Origin: Cyclospora cayetanensis
Lineage: Eukaryota; Apicomplexa; Conoidasida; Eucoccidiorida; Eimeriidae
DNA: 64,000 nt
Reading direction: 5' to 3'
Assembly (NCBI RefSeq): GCF_002999335.1
Contig: NW_020312767.1
Span: 62,001-126,000, forward strand
The notes beneath the pieces are model-generated. The model made no database searches. It was not told the origin of the DNA and saw nothing but the letters and a program-made list of their open reading frames with translations. Shown here in pieces: positions 10,530 to 24,144 of the stretch. Positions within the stretch are counted from its first letter, which is position 1. Each line of letters begins with the position of its first letter. The position numbers were made by a program, and so were the translations under genes.

Positions 10530-13500
10530 ATGGCGCCAAGAACAAATCCGGCCCCCATCCCCAATCCCTTTTCTATTGACTATGCACCCACAGATCGCGC
10601 CATCTGCAAGGTATGTTTCTGTCTCTTCACTCCAGCTCTAGACAGGCTCTGTAAAGAGCCTGTCTTTGCGAGACTAAGAGGACGGCTGGCTTTTCCCTGC
10701 GGTTCTAGCGTGTTTATGGTCAAAGAGGGAGCAGCATCACCACAGCAGAGGGTGCATTCGCCACTGCAATATATATGTGTGCACATTTTCGCTTCCTTGG
10801 ATTACCCTCTCAGGGTTGCGATGGGCGAATTGGCTTAGACTCTCTCCGCTTCATTCGAAAGGTGTGGAGCCGATTCCACGATGGGTTCGATGAGCTTAAG
10901 TACCATTTGCGCTGCGGAAAGAAGTTCACCGACAACTTGGAGGATATTCGTTGTAAGACGCTGAAAAGGGTCAGGCAGAAGGGGCACAGAAGATGCACTG
11001 CAGGGAAGAAGAGAACCTATGTGCTTCCACGGGCGTGTGTGTTGCGATTTGCCTGTTGCAGTGTGGCAGGCCCTCCGGTGGAATGACATACTCAGGGTAT
11101 CAAAGAGCTTCAACGTGAAAATCAACGAGGAGCAGTAAGCGAAGCTTTCGTGTGCACATCGTTTTGCGTCAAACCCTGAATCCTACATGGCATGCATGCA
11201 TGCGTTTCATGCCACCCAGCGACCCTGACAGGCCAAGGCGAAACGTTTTTCCTGCCCATTACATGTGCAGGATGCAAATGCACATGATGCCGTGTGGGTC
11301 ACGCACGCCCTTTGCGATCATGCAAATACCCATCTTCTCGTTCCCTCCTCCCCCTCCCCCTCCCTTCGTGCAGCATGCATCCCTCTGCTCGCCGCTTCCA
11401 TGCCTTTTGCGGTGCTTGTTGTGCACAGTCCGGCAGTGCAGGCAGTGAGGAGACGCAGCGACGCGATATGGAGCTTAAAGGCGATGCTTATGGTACGGGA
11501 GAGTAGAGATCGCGGCAACAGCGTTTGCAGCAAAGGTTGCCGTTCTATTTGCATGCAATGGAGTTGAATTACAGAGTGGCCGCACGCCCACGCGGTCGGT
11601 CTTTTCCGCCCTTAAACTCGTGTGTTTTCAGGAAGTTCCGAAGAAGCAGTTATTGTCGATCCTGGACGCGAATAGCATTCCATACAATGAAAAAAAAATA
11701 TCAGTCAGATCTGCCAACCAGAACCCTGAGGCCGTATTGTGAATTTCTGGCAGTCGATCTTTGTGTTTGCCCATAGCAGCGTCTGCCGTGTGTGTGTGTG
11801 GCGTGGCGTGGCTGCTGTGGATTCTTCTTCCGCCGAGCGGCGAAGCGCGGCCGCTCCATGTCTCGTACAGTAGCGGTAGGGGAGCTCCCTTGGGTGTCAT
11901 GGCTGTAGACGAGACTCTCATCTGTGGGTGTCTCGCCTCAGATCGGAGAGGCGGCTCATATTGTGGCTGACGGATTCATGTTCGGACGCTTTCCTCCGTG
12001 TCCGATATGCAGCAACTCTACACTCGTTCAAGTGCGTGCTGGGGGGGCGCGGCGGGGGTGGCGCCCAAAAAAGCGAAACCCCCTTCTCTCTAAATCGCCG
12101 GAGGAAAGCACTGGATGGGATGAACCATTCGAAAGGATAATACAACGGAAGGGGGAGGGGTGGGGTAATTTTATTCAGAGCGTTTGTTGGTATCGCGGTT
12201 CAGGCGTGTGCCTGCGCTGTGCAGTATGGGGGTGAGGTCCGGTGCAAGGGGTACGTGTCGGCGACCACAAAATGCGTCTTTTCTTTTGTACTCTCGGACA
12301 TCTTGCGACCTGATGAGGTTTGCGACAATTCGGCAACGGGAGTTTCTGTGGAGGAGTTAAAGCGCCGTGACCTGCTGGTGCTGCCAGTGAGTGCATCCAT
12401 GCGGTTCGACACCTCTTGAACATGGTCGCTTTTCTCCCAGAGGAGGCCCTTACTTGCTTCTATCCTGTCTCATTCTCAAAGGCTACTATGCAGCAGTATC
12501 AAATCCTGCATACATATGTGTACATCTGCACCTCAGTGCTGAGCAAATTCAACTAATCTATTCATTTCTGTTCGGCAATTCTTGTCGAACAGAAATTTCC
12601 CCCTCGTCCCTCCCTCTGTCCTGCACTCAATTCTGATGCCTCCTTACCCTTTCTTAACTGGAACTGCCCGTCTCTGTCTGATGCTGCCGCTCAGGACGAA
12701 GCGAAGAGATTTCCAGTCTTCAAGAAATGGAAATGCCCTGTAAACGTCGAGGGATGCATGCAATTGGGCAACCCTCTAAGTCCGTCGTACTCCCTACCAA
12801 TATACGCCTCCGCCCCTCGAATTTTGTGGACTTTAAGGGCCTAAATAAATAGCAAAAGCTGCTACACAGTGCGGATGGTGTAAAATTCTTCTCAACCCTC
12901 GGCACAGAGTGGCAACCGGATGGTTGAGGTCCTTCGTTCATTCCCTCGTCATCTTATTTGCTTTCATCGCGGATGCTCTGTCTCCTGGTGTTGGTGCTAT
13001 CTCTCAGGCTCTCCTTCTCCCAAAGTGTACGTTGTCTTCTACCTGCATGCATACACACATGTATATGTTCGTGAAGGTCAGGTGCTGGAATCTCAGGACT
13101 GGATTCACCCTGCCTTTGCGTAGTGGCCGCAACTGCTGATGCATTTCAGGCAGGGGGAGCTCTGCCCTTGTATAAACTCTGCTGCTCTCCTCTGGGGTCA
13201 GGCCCATAGGAGCAGGCATTATATTTTGCTTTCGTCCGTTTTGCCGTCTACGGCTTCCAATTGCTTTCACGCTCTTGTTTCTCCTCTACCCTGAGGCCGA
13301 TTTTCCCAACGCAAGAGAGTGACAGCACCTCATCGTGTCGGTAGGTGCATACGTATGCATATCCGCATATATTTATAGGCAGTGTCTGTCTGTATTGTCA
13401 GCCTTAAGGAGGAAAATGCTGCAACCGACGCAGTCGAAATTCCTCCGGGCATGGAGCTTGTGGGACTAAGCTTTACGTCTGTCGGAACTACGGACCCCTC

Positions 13501-16500
13501 CAAGTCAGACCTGGATGCTGCCTCTTTCCTTCCGTTGCACTTATCTTCGTGACTCTGTGTTCCCCCTGTTGCTTTTCTCCCTTTTACTTCTTATCTCTAA
13601 AAGGGCGCTGTGTTTCCCTTTTCCGTCCGCCACGAGTGGGGTGTGCATGTAATCGTGCATGGCCTGCCTCCCATTGTTCCTCGCGACTGGATTGCAGGCA
13701 GGATCTTCAAGTTTCGATAGAGCGCCACGGAGGGGAGTATACGTGAGCATTTTCTCATATCTTATTTGAACTTTCCCCTCTTTCGCCTACCGCTCCTGTG
13801 CTGCTGCCTGTGCGTCTTTCAACGACTGGCATGCGTTGCGGGTTGTCGCCTTTCTACGGATCTGGCTTTCTCGCCCATCTATCTGGCATCGGCAATGCCA
13901 GAGGGACTTTTCGCGGCTGTTGCTGCACCCTCTTCCACCCTTCTTGACAGCCTACAGCTGCATAGCTGCCCTCTTTTCCTCTCACGTGGAGTGCTTGTGT
14001 TTGTGCGGTCAAGAGGGGGGCGTCCTTAATCGTTGCCTCTGCCCTCCGTTTCCGCTTTCGCAGGGATCACCTCGAGAGCCGCACGACCTTTCTGCTGGTG
14101 GGAGATGGAGATGCGTATCAATTTACCAAGAAGTATAGAGATGCACAGGCGGCAGGAGTGCCCATCGTACATGTGCGTAAGCGGGCTGCGCTGGGCCTGC
14201 AAGAAAGGTCTCACAGTAGCGCAACGTCTCTCTTTACGAAGTAATTAAAGGGGAGTAATTAGGAACCCGCGACAAGTATTGCTAAAAGATGGGCTCTATA
14301 AACGCAGGAGCCAGGAGCGGTGTGGGTGTTTGTGTGAGCATGCGTTGCACATAGTCCCCGCCCTACACCGCATAGAGATGTACCTTTGCTATTCTTTTAC
14401 TTCATGACTGCACTCCTGGTTGCTGACTCACGCAGCCAACACGTGCAAGCAGTGCATCTTCGAGCCTGCGGTATGATCTTCCTCATCAGTGCAGCACTGC
14501 ATGCCTGCATGCGTGTGTTGATGGCAAGGGGTGTCGCGAGAACACCTGACATGCATCCTTTTCCCCGGTTCGTCGTTTCAGCCTTGTATATCGTGTGCGT
14601 TTTTGGCGCTCTGCTGCAGTGCGCGTTCGTGCGAGGCCTAATAAGAAGAAAAGATGCCGAACCAAAACTCAAGCTGGCGGATTGCCGAAAGTGGAAGGGG
14701 CCTCATGACGGACCAGACCCCAGACCCACAGTCAGCCCTCCCCCCTGATTGTTTTTCCTTCACGGTAGCTTGTCTTTTACTCTCTTGGTTGCCTTTCCAG
14801 AGCTGTGCTTGCTCGTGCCACTGTCTCCTCTAGGGCCTGTTGTTGCGAAAGAAGAAGTATGCACAATACTACGTCGTCGAAGGCAAACTGGCCCACGAGC
14901 TGCCGAGCGCTGCAGAGGGCTTCCGCCAACTCAGGAAAAACAAGGAAAGGAGCAGCGCGAAGGTGAAGAGGCCAGCAATTGCCAAAGATGCACCGATCTT
15001 GCAGGTCCGCAGGCTCCCGTGGCGAGTTCCCTCAAGCAACGCACTAAAAGCCAGTGCTTGGACTGGCTTCAGTGCGTTCGGCTTTGGAGTTGGGGGTGTG
15101 GCTGGGAGGCACAAAGAGGAGAAAGCTCTTCTCTGCGCCTGGTTGTGGCTGCTTTGTGCTTGGGGCACTGTGGAATGTACCTCCGTGCAATTTGCTGAAA
15201 ACGCGCCAATCTGAGAAAACACGAAGCCGTCTTCAGTACAGGAGGTTACAATGGGATTTTTCTGGTCCTTAGGGTTTTTTCACTCACCAGCTTTCTTTCC
15301 TACTTTTCCATGTCTTTTCATGTTTCACATTTTGCGCGCTTCGGCATTTCTCTTTATCCGCCTTGCAGTGTGCGTGTGGTGCATCTTCTTGACAGGTGGA
15401 TCCACTGTTCAGCAAGAAAGGAGGAAAGATCTTCATCGATGAACTAGGCAACGCGTTCAATTGCTGCACCCAGTTCACCGACATCACTACCGGTACACGC
15501 CGCTTACACCCTCAAATGTTTGTTCGTATCAATGCTTCCGTGCTTCGCTGCTTCTGTGTCCCTACATCATCTCAGTCGTGCAACTTCCTTTGCAGGCATC
15601 AACAAGTATTACGCGATGCAAATCGTTCAAACAGGCAAAACGTATCATTTTTTTACCAAGTGGGGGCGCCTGGGAGCCGATGATAAACTCACAAATGACT
15701 ATCGGTAAGCTCCCACTCACACAAGCATGCATACATGCACACGTACATGCATACATCATCCCCAGAAACCGCTGCACCCGCAAGTGCTATGGCTTCCTTG
15801 CACTTCTGCGCCATTCACGAACTCGAGTATTGTGGATACAAGGGAAGCCAAGGGTGCTGCACTGGCAGATGCAAGAATCTCCTACCTCGCACAGGGATAG
15901 CTTTTGATGTGGCTAGAGGCTTACCACCCTTGTATGTGGCAGTCATCCCATGCGATTGAAGTAAAAAAAAGGAATGCCATTATGGCGAACACGTTTTTTT
16001 ACGTCTTCCCGAAAACACGCGCTGAGATGAGCATGCGCAACGTTTCACGTAAATTGCGTCTTTGTCAGTCTCCTTCAGCCTCCTCCTCTCGTCTTCCCAG
16101 AGAAATTCCTCTTTTCTCCCCTTGGCTCATGCCCTGTTTTACTTAAACGTTCGTGTTGAATCGCAGGCAGCAGTCTTTTGGCCAAGACGTAGACAGCGCC
16201 ATCCGTAAGATCCTTGCACCTCTCGCTGTCCTCTCTGCACTGCGCTTTCTTCCTTGGTCTTTGCGGAAAAGGGTGAAGTGGCAGCTCTTTTTCCCCGATG
16301 TGTCTCTAAGGCAGCCTGAGAATAATTGCCACTTATCACGAGTCTGTTGCTGCAGAGGCCTTCGAGACAAAGTTTCAGGGGCTCACCGGTACGCACTGGG
16401 ACGATCGATTCAGTTTTGTCCAGCAACCTGGCAGGTACGACAAGCTCCTGCTTTCTGTCTCCCCACTGCTATGTTCATATATATATATATATGCATGAGT

Positions 16501-19500
16501 TCATCATTTATGGTCATGTTGCAGTGTGTTTTCCGGCCTCCCTTCGTGCACTGCGCGTGTGTGTGTGTGTGTGTCTGCGTGCCGCTGTGCCCTTCGCCTT
16601 TTTTGTATGTTTGATTTTGTCTCGCCTGTGTTCTTGCACCTCGCTCACTGGGCAGAGGCCTCTGTCCAGCCATGCAAGCGTCAGCCCTTCTCCCGCCATG
16701 TATAGGCGCTCCCTGGTGTGTTTCTGCTGCCTTTTCCCTCCGGCGATGCCGCTTGCATGTCTTCCCTCTTGCCTCTTCGCTGTAAAGGTATGGGTTTGTG
16801 GAGCTGGCGGGGTACGAGACTGCGCAGAAGGCGAAAGTGGAGCCTCTGCAGAAGCGCCTTAAGACAGAAGAAGCGAGGTACCAAAAGAAGAGCGTTTGCG
16901 TGCCTCCACATATCAGCACTGCGTGTTTTTGATGTGTGCCATCATCGACACTAAAGGGAGCTGGTGTTTCGTAGTCCTGCTTCCAGGAAAAGTAGAGAGG
17001 CACACCGATTAACGGACTGGGCAAGATGCGCCATAGCAGCCAGACAGACGCGAGCGCATACGCATTGGGATTAGGACCCCTGCTGTTTTCCTGCTTTGTG
17101 CAGTGCCAGTAGTTGCCTGGCGGAATGTACTCTGCAGCCCGAGGTGAAGGTGGTAATTGAACTCATCTTCGATAGTAAGGGCATCCAAAAGCTACGCATG
17201 TTTCTGAGTCTTTTCATGCCGATGGTAGCTGCATGTGTTGCATTGGTCACAACTCCTCTGCCTTCACCTTTCTATGTGCGCATTTCATACGTGACTGTTC
17301 TCCAGTCCATGGCTCTTTCTGCGTCGCTGTCTTCCAGGCAGCCTCTTGCTGCTTTTCGTATGGGGGCGTCGTCGCTCTCCCGTATACCCTTTCGCTTTTC
17401 GCTCGTCCATCGTTTTCCTCCTTTCGTGCCTACCGCAGGCATCCTTTGTTTGGCATCTGGTTTCTTCTTCCGCTCAATCTCGTGTCTTGTTCACCATTTA
17501 CGTTCGCGACTTTATCTAATTCTGCGGCTTACTATCCGTAGTTCATTCGTCTGTTTATTTTTCTCTAAGGAAATTTGGCGGAGAAGCTGTTGAAAGAGCA
17601 GCATCTCAATCTTCAGAAATTGCCAATCGAATCAATCTCGAAAAAACAACTGCAAGAAGGCTACGCAGTCCTTCAGGTTTGTTGGCAACCCCACAAACGA
17701 AAGGACAGCATGCCTTCGTTCATAAGCTCTGTCTTCTCTAAAGGCCAAGAAGCGACAATTTGCCCAATCCTATGCACTGAATCTATCTAATTATCTTCGC
17801 GATGCTTCTTGCTCGCTCTCTGCTAACAGGTTCTTTTCACGAAAGGCCCACATGCACCTCAATTCATTGGTTTCTGTTCGTTTGCTGTCAAGCCTTGCGC
17901 ATTTCTCTTTTCTGAGCTTGACTATGTGACTGTGTGGTACTGACTGCCCCTCGCATGTGCGCTGGTGAAGTGTTTCCAGTGACGTTTGTGTTTCGCGTTT
18001 GTCCTTCCTTCTCTGCCATCATTTGCCTTCAGGAAATTCAAAATTTACTTCGCGAAGATGCTGTCCAGACCAGCACACTCAAATATCAGTAAGCTGCACT
18101 TCCGTCTCCTAATTTGTTGGCTGCTCGTTTCCTTTCTTCGTTTATATGTAGTAGCACACTTTCTTGCCCCCCCCACCTTTTGCCGAGTAGACAAAATAAG
18201 CTGATAAAAATCCTTTGTGTTTTTCCCTCAGAACCAAATTGGCCGATGCAACCAACCGCTTCTATATCAAGATTCCACACATTGTACGGCTATAGGACTT
18301 GAGGATTTTTCTGCAAGCAGATGGAGACAGCTAAAGTGTCTATGGCGGACGATGAATTAACGGATCTGTGCATTGGGCAGGGAACGTTTAGGCACGATGC
18401 GCGATGAGCTGGTGCACACCAAGGGACTGACGGAAGAATCAGACAGAAAGACCATACCGTGCTTGCTTCCAACTTTGTGATTCAGTTTACGTATGCCCAA
18501 AAGCCGCCGATCTTGGATTCTTTGGCAAAGCTGAGGACAAAGATTGAAATGATGGAACAGCTACTTGAAGTGCGAAAGCAGCTGTAACGTGGCATCTCTA
18601 GCCTCTTTCGTTAAGAATGTTTGCTTTGGATTATGCCTTTGCGCTGGCAGAACAAGCAGACAAGCACAAGATGAATTGGCTACCTACTGTGTTCCCCCCT
18701 GCCTGGCCGTGTCACCCTCTTGGCGTTTCCCAATTGCTATCACGTCTTTCTCTATGTGAATCTCGCCAACTATTGTCATTTTTACTGGCAGTTGTATCTA
18801 CCTCTTAAGGCACTTATGCACCCTCTCCTCTCATTCTTATTATTCTGTTCTCAGGTATCAGTGGCCCAGTCGCTGCTGACGGACGCCCTACTAAACGCCA
18901 AGGACAGGCATCCCCTTGACGCGCAATACGACCAGCTCTGCTGCAAATTGGAGGTGATGCACGCAGTATTCTTATGATTAAAAAGGAGAAAACACCCCAC
19001 TTATGACACATTACTCCTGTTCCCCATTCCAACTCTACTTCTTGGAATTTCATAGAAGCGAGGTTTCTCCCTGAACTAATGCCGTTCCATTGCTGTCAAC
19101 TCTTCTTCTGCAGTCGCCATTAGCCTTGCTAGAATTCTTTCCTCTATGTGACTCCTATTTGCCTGTATACATTTTTTGGCTTGTATAAAACTATCAAATG
19201 GTCTTGCATGCCATTCAGTCTTGGTGTCTCAGCCCCTGCCGGAGGGCAACGAAGAGCGGCAGTTGGTCTGCCGTCTAATCTCCAATACGCATGCACCAAC
19301 GCACAATACGTGGAAGCTAAAGGAACGAAGTGTGTTTAAATGCGACAGAAAAGGAGAGACAGAGCGCTTTAATAGAGAAATGGGCAACAGAATGCTTTTG
19401 TGGCATGGCTCGAGACTGGTAAGGGAGAGAGAACAAACACCAATTGCATCGTGGCGGGCTCGACTCCACTCGTGATCTTCCCAAGCAGGACCCCTCCGTC

Positions 19501-21945
19501 CAATAGACTACATTATGCCGCAACGTGCAGAATATGTTGTTGGTTAGGCTTTTGGGTGGCATTCGCTTGTTATTATATTGGGCTCTGCCTGCCCAGTGGT
19601 TCTTTGTCTTCGCACCAGCTCAGACAGAGCAGACTTTAGAAATTTGATTGTGCAGTGGCATGTCTCCGATCATTGTAGGGGCACTGTGAAGTGACTGGGT
19701 CCCGCCCTACTCTCTCCTTCCCACGGTGCTTTGGAGGGAAATCCATGTAGGTTGAATGCATGAAAGTATTTTGTGAGTTGTTGCAACATCTCAGACGAAC
19801 TGGCCAAGCATCCTCGCAAAAGGACTGCAGGTTGCACCCCCTGAGGCGCCTTCTTCAGGCTACATGTTTGATAAAGGGATCTACTTTGCAGATATGGTCA
19901 GCAACAATGGTTAACGTAAATGGACTGATGGAGCGGAACAGAAACGTTTATGTGAAGCCTTTTAAGTTTACATAAAAAAACTAACGACAGCTCTTAGGGC
20001 TAGGAATACCCGGCACTTCGCGGAAAGAGGCGTTGGTTTAACTACGATAGTCGCTCAACCGCCTACATTGCAGCATGCCCTCCACTACGTTAATTGGGCT
20101 CCTCTGCGACTGGTAGCAGTCTATAGTGTCCTCGACCTGTCATTTTCTACATGCTGTACTTGCTCGATTGCACTAGCGTCTTCCTTTTTACTTTTTTTAT
20201 TGATAGGAAATGAATGGCTTGATTTTTCCGGTTGCGTGAATGTCCTCAGGTTAGCAAGGCTTCGCAATATTGCTTCGCTTCATCGCAGCAGCCTCATGGT
20301 CTCCTGGTTCTGTGTGAGGCAGCGTTGGGAAATCAAAGGCAGCTCCTCGGGGCGGACTACGAAGCGGCAGCCAAATGCAAAGCAGATGGTGGGGACCAGA
20401 ATACAGAATCCACGGCTTGGGATGCTTGGCGGTACTCTGGCGGATAAATACATTAATAACAGAACACCTTTCAACCTCTGGCTTCACCCGTAACAGGAAA
20501 CGGCGTACAGGCTATGCTGCCACTTGGGCCTTTGCCGAGCACATAGGGAAAAGGGAACAATAGGGAGCAGCTTTCCGAAGGCATTTAATGTTATCTGTGA
20601 TCATAATTGCTGAATATGACGGGGGAAGAGCCAACCAGCTGCTCTTACCCTATTAGTGCGATGTAATTATCTAACTGAATTGAAATGGTGCCTCTTCAGA
20701 TGTGTTACCTACATTTGTGCCTCCTGCGGTGATTGCCGTGCAACTGTGTGAATATGCTTGCTCTCCTCCTGTACCTCAGTCTGTTCGTCACCTGCTTCCC
20801 TCTGTCATTTCCTTTCTGTCTGTGGTTCTGTTACTTTAGGAGAGGACAGTGTTCACGGTGTAGGCCGCATGTGTCCTAACCCAGAAGCCGACTATGAGGT
20901 CCCTTCAGTTGTAGACGGCAAGGCCGTGAGAGTCTGTGGTGGGAAGAGCTGGAACAACTCCAAGGCGGTTGATGTTGTAAGCACCATGAAGGGCTTAAGC
21001 CACTATGTGCTGTACGCATAGAACAGTTATCATAGATGCCAAACTGTGCTACGACAATGAAGAGCAGAAAGAAGGCTGTTTTAAGGTGCTGGTTTATACA
21101 TGCGGCTAAAGAAAATAAAAATGAGAATAAGCTAGATAGCATGCATACACTTAATTACTTCACTCACTCATCCAAATCTGTAAGTTTCCACATGTGCAAA
21201 TGTCCTATTTCTCGTACGCTTTCTTCTTGACCATATTTCCGCCCGAGGAATGAGTCGTCGCTGGCTTGTAGGCTCTGCATCTTGGGCCGTATCTTATGCG
21301 CAGTGTAGTGTGATTTACAATCTAGATGCTCAGGGGCCAAATAGTTATCCTTATATTCTTCATCCACTCGCCACGTGGCTCAACAGTATGACGCTAGGCC
21401 AAAACCTTGAGTGTCAGCTCTGGAAGCTTCTACGCTCTAGAATATTCGATGGTTACGCAATAGGAGGTGTTCCTGAAGTTGTGGTTGGCACAGGTGAAAG
21501 CAAAAACTCCAGGAAGCCCTGAGGCCGCCCTTATGTACAACGAATACGTAGTATACGACCCGGTGAGAGGCTCTATATACCTAAAGAGTACCATATAGAT
21601 TCGGCCGTGCACTGTTTGCTTTTGAACAGCCTATTGAAGTCGTTTGTGGGAGGTGAGGCAGTTTCCCTGTTGATGGAACTATGCCTCCGACGTTGATCTC
21701 TGTGGTGGTCATTATTTGCTATCAGTACTACCACTCATTTCCCCACCAATGTGGAAGCATTTCAGCAATTTAAATGATCATTTTAAATATTATTATTAAG
21801 TGCTTCTTGCATAAGGGGAATTACCCACACACTTTTGGAAAAACCCAGCTTTTGTGTATGGCTTCTGCCGCAGCGTCAAGTCAAAATTCGCTACTTGATT
21901 CATGTGGAATTCGAATTCGCCTCCTTTGATCTCGACGACCTCTGA
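10530..21945 (+). CDS. PARP1: Poly(ADP-ribose) polymerase, PARP-1 type (29 exons)
   Basis: Proposed exons are 10530-10610, 10814-10952, 11062-11134, 11429-11492, 11632-11703, 11942-12031, 12225-12386, 12695-12739, 13402(or 13409)-13503, 13698-13742, 14064-14172, 14834-15004, 15396-15492, 15596-15704, 16167-16204, 16356-16434, 16788-16877, 17104-17174, 17570-17676, 18033-18088, 18232-18283, 18486-18569, 18855-18953, 19233-19418, 19795-19896, 20250-20388, 20840-20925, 21494-21562 and 21874-21945, for about 893 residues. The enzyme transfers ADP-ribose from NAD+ to nuclear proteins at DNA breaks. Domains in order are a PARP zinc finger (C-x2-C then H-x2-C, ~15-75), PADR1/zinc 3 (~105-240, ADGFMFG and CPIC), BRCT (~255-340), WGR (~385-490, KWGRLG), helical domain (~520-650) and catalytic domain (~665-893). 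The triad is present as H in LLWHGSRL, Y in KGIYFADM and E in [10 protein letters not shown] second N-terminal zinc finger is not seen. The joins at exons 8/9 and 11/12 are the least certain. Confidence 0.95.
16477..16574. repeat. (TA)n and (GT)n microsatellites in a PARP intron
   Basis: A TA run at 16477-16492 and a GT run at 16557-16574 lie in the intron between the exons ending at 16434 and starting at 16788. They are simple-sequence repeats and do not interrupt coding sequence. Confidence 0.85.
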
Positions 21946-22840
21946 GTCTTCTCGTTTCTCTCAAATCTTGCCAATCATCCTGTTCCTCGTTTCCTCCTTT
22001 TTGCTTTGTTGTAACGCCGAAGCCACCCGCTTCGGTTTTCTTGAGCTACATAAAATGCCGCTTAAAATAAACATGTTGGAAGATCCCAGTAGCTTTTGAC
22101 CGCTGCGGGTCCTATATGGCGAATCCTCAGGCAGGAGCAAATATGCTTTGTCTTATTCCATCTTTGGTGTCTACCTGCCCACCGCACGATTCCAACAACA
22201 TACAACGCCCTGTGGCCGAAATGTTGATGGCGCCCAGAAAGACTGCGGATAGTAGTTTTAGTTTGTGGGACTCATTGCTGTGATCATTTAGGTTTATTTG
22301 ACGCTGCTTGTATTGTTACGAATCAAAGTGGATATATTTGTGTCGGACTGGTTGATCCTACAGCTAGTTTTTTGCTTGGGCAGCTCCTTTCGCTCGATGT
22401 ACACCCTGCCCCTTCCTGCTTCAAGGATTCCGACGCATCTCGAAACCCTTTCCTCTGTGGCGTAACTAGTCAGTCCTCTAACATGCAACGAGCAGCACAC
22501 AGAAGAACAAAGTTCTGTAAAACCCAACTAAGAATTACTGTCTGCAAACACAGTACGCGCTAGTTCACCCCCACAACATGCAGTGCTCGTGAGTTTTAGC
22601 ATCTCTGGCTTAATGCATCTCACGACCTGCTATCTTCCATGGCCATGAGCAGTATAGGGAAAACTGGTTGGTGCTCTGGAAATCAAAAGCAGAAGCGAAT
22701 CATGGCTGCTAGTGTTTTTTTACGCCTTTCGGAGAGTAGTTTATGTTCCAAATTACGGAGAGCCACCTCTAATTAGATCTTCCTCTGCTGTGCTACATTG
22801 GATGGAGGGACAGATTTGTGGCGTGCCCACATACACCATA
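21946..22840. other. Intergenic region between convergent genes
   Basis: About 900 bases separate the PARP stop codon from the stop codon of the minus-strand gene. This is the shared 3' flank of two convergent genes. I see no additional gene or clear RNA element. Confidence 0.5.
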
Positions 22841-24144
22841 CTAGAATGCAATTCTGGGATCAGACTTGAGTTTGATCATGTCTGATTGTGTGTGAAGGTT
22901 CAACACCTTCAGTTTGCTCTGAATAGCGTTGATCTTCAACTGGTTTGTCTGGGACTGGTGGGAGAGGTCCCGATACAATGTCAATAAATGGCGTCGCAGC
23001 TGGGGATCACGGCCTAAGTCAGGTTTGCGGCGAACCTGAAGCAAAGACCAATATATGTTGCTTATACATGTTAAGACTCTTGCCTACTTGTCGGTAGCGT
23101 ATGTGGTGCAATTACTCTACAGAGAACGTTTCGCAGTGGGAGCAGCAATCTGCGGCAGAGTAAAACCAGCATCATCGTTGCTAACAAACTCCTTGTAGAA
23201 GAACAGAGGGCTTTGACAAACCTGTGGTAGTGTTGTATATTCCCATTCTCTAAGGTTTGGGTCTTCACATTCTCTCTCCAGTTGGTCGCCAATGAGGTTG
23301 AGCCTGCTGGTGGCTGCGGAGCACTTAGAACGCAAGTCGCCTAGCAACTCATTTATGTGACCTCCGCGGGTTTCTTTGAGCTGCCGGCCCAGGAAGTTGT
23401 CATGTCCCACCATCTCCCTGTCGATTTTCTCCCCTGGGAGCTGGGATATGCCATAGAAACGCCTCTGTAGGGAAGGATCCTCGGCTTTTGAAACCAGGTC
23501 CCCATCTTTCGGTTCCTTTGAACCTGATCACAGCAATAATTGAATTGATAATGCGCAAGGCTAATAGGGAGTAGCAGTAACATATGATATACCCTTCATA
23601 AAAGCACGACGTTTTAGACAAAAGGGCAGTTGTCTAGAGTGCTGAGAGGAACGTGAGTTACTCTCCAAGGTCAAAAGTGATGTTGAAACTAACCCTGATG
23701 TTCCTCCGCGAAAAAGTCAAAGCACGTGTCCGGGGGAGGAACTGAAAGTCCTTGGTGCTTCTTTGATGTGCTGCGGGAACCTCTAGCGAGAGGTAGGCGA
23801 GTGCTTGCTTTGTTGGAGAAGGGGGGAGCTGCTAGTCTATCAAGTCTCTCATTGATAGAGCGGCCAGCCAGAGAGTACAGCCTACTATAGTAACTCAGCA
23901 CTGCAGCTTTCAAGTCGTCCAAATTTTGCCGAATTTCTCCCACGACAATGTGCTCGGGGGCCTTTCGCTTTAAGAAATCGCCATCCGTGGTGTTGCTCGG
24001 TCCCTGTACAGCCTCAGTTATCCCATGCAGAGCTCCCTCAAGGCGGGGGGTCTCTGGAAGAGGAGATTTTGGATCAGCACTCATTGGGTGGGGAAGTGGA
24101 GCCCCCAACGGTAGCTGCAGCCCACCAAATTTGCCTAATTCCAT
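22841..24144 (-). CDS. Hypothetical protein, three exons, function unknown
   Basis: On the minus strand the exons are 24144-23694, 23523-23222 and 23035-22841. Phases 1 and 0 match at the two introns and the product is 315 residues. I do not recognise the family. The N-terminus (MELGKFGGLQLPLGAPLPHP) is hydrophobic and proline-rich, without a clear signal peptide. Residues ~45-105 look helical, with DGDFLKRKAPEHIVVGEIR and LKAAVLSYYSRLYSLAG. A charged linker follows, and exons 2-3 read as amphipathic helix (GGHINELLGDLRSKCSAA, then LRRHLLTLYRDLSHQSQTNQ), suggesting a coiled-coil C-terminal half. The GTTAGT and GTTTGT donors and the CAG acceptors are good. It is convergent with PARP. It could be a cytoskeletal or complex-forming protein, but that is a guess. 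Confidence 0.7.

Noticed and set aside
12391..12420. GGTTCGACACC resembling a tRNA B box
   Set aside because: No matching A box or cloverleaf could be folded around it, and it lies at the start of a PARP intron.
16410..17024. 204-codon minus-strand frame inside PARP introns and exons
   Set aside because: It runs opposite to well-supported PARP exons and owes its length to simple repeats (TA and GT runs) and shadow coding.
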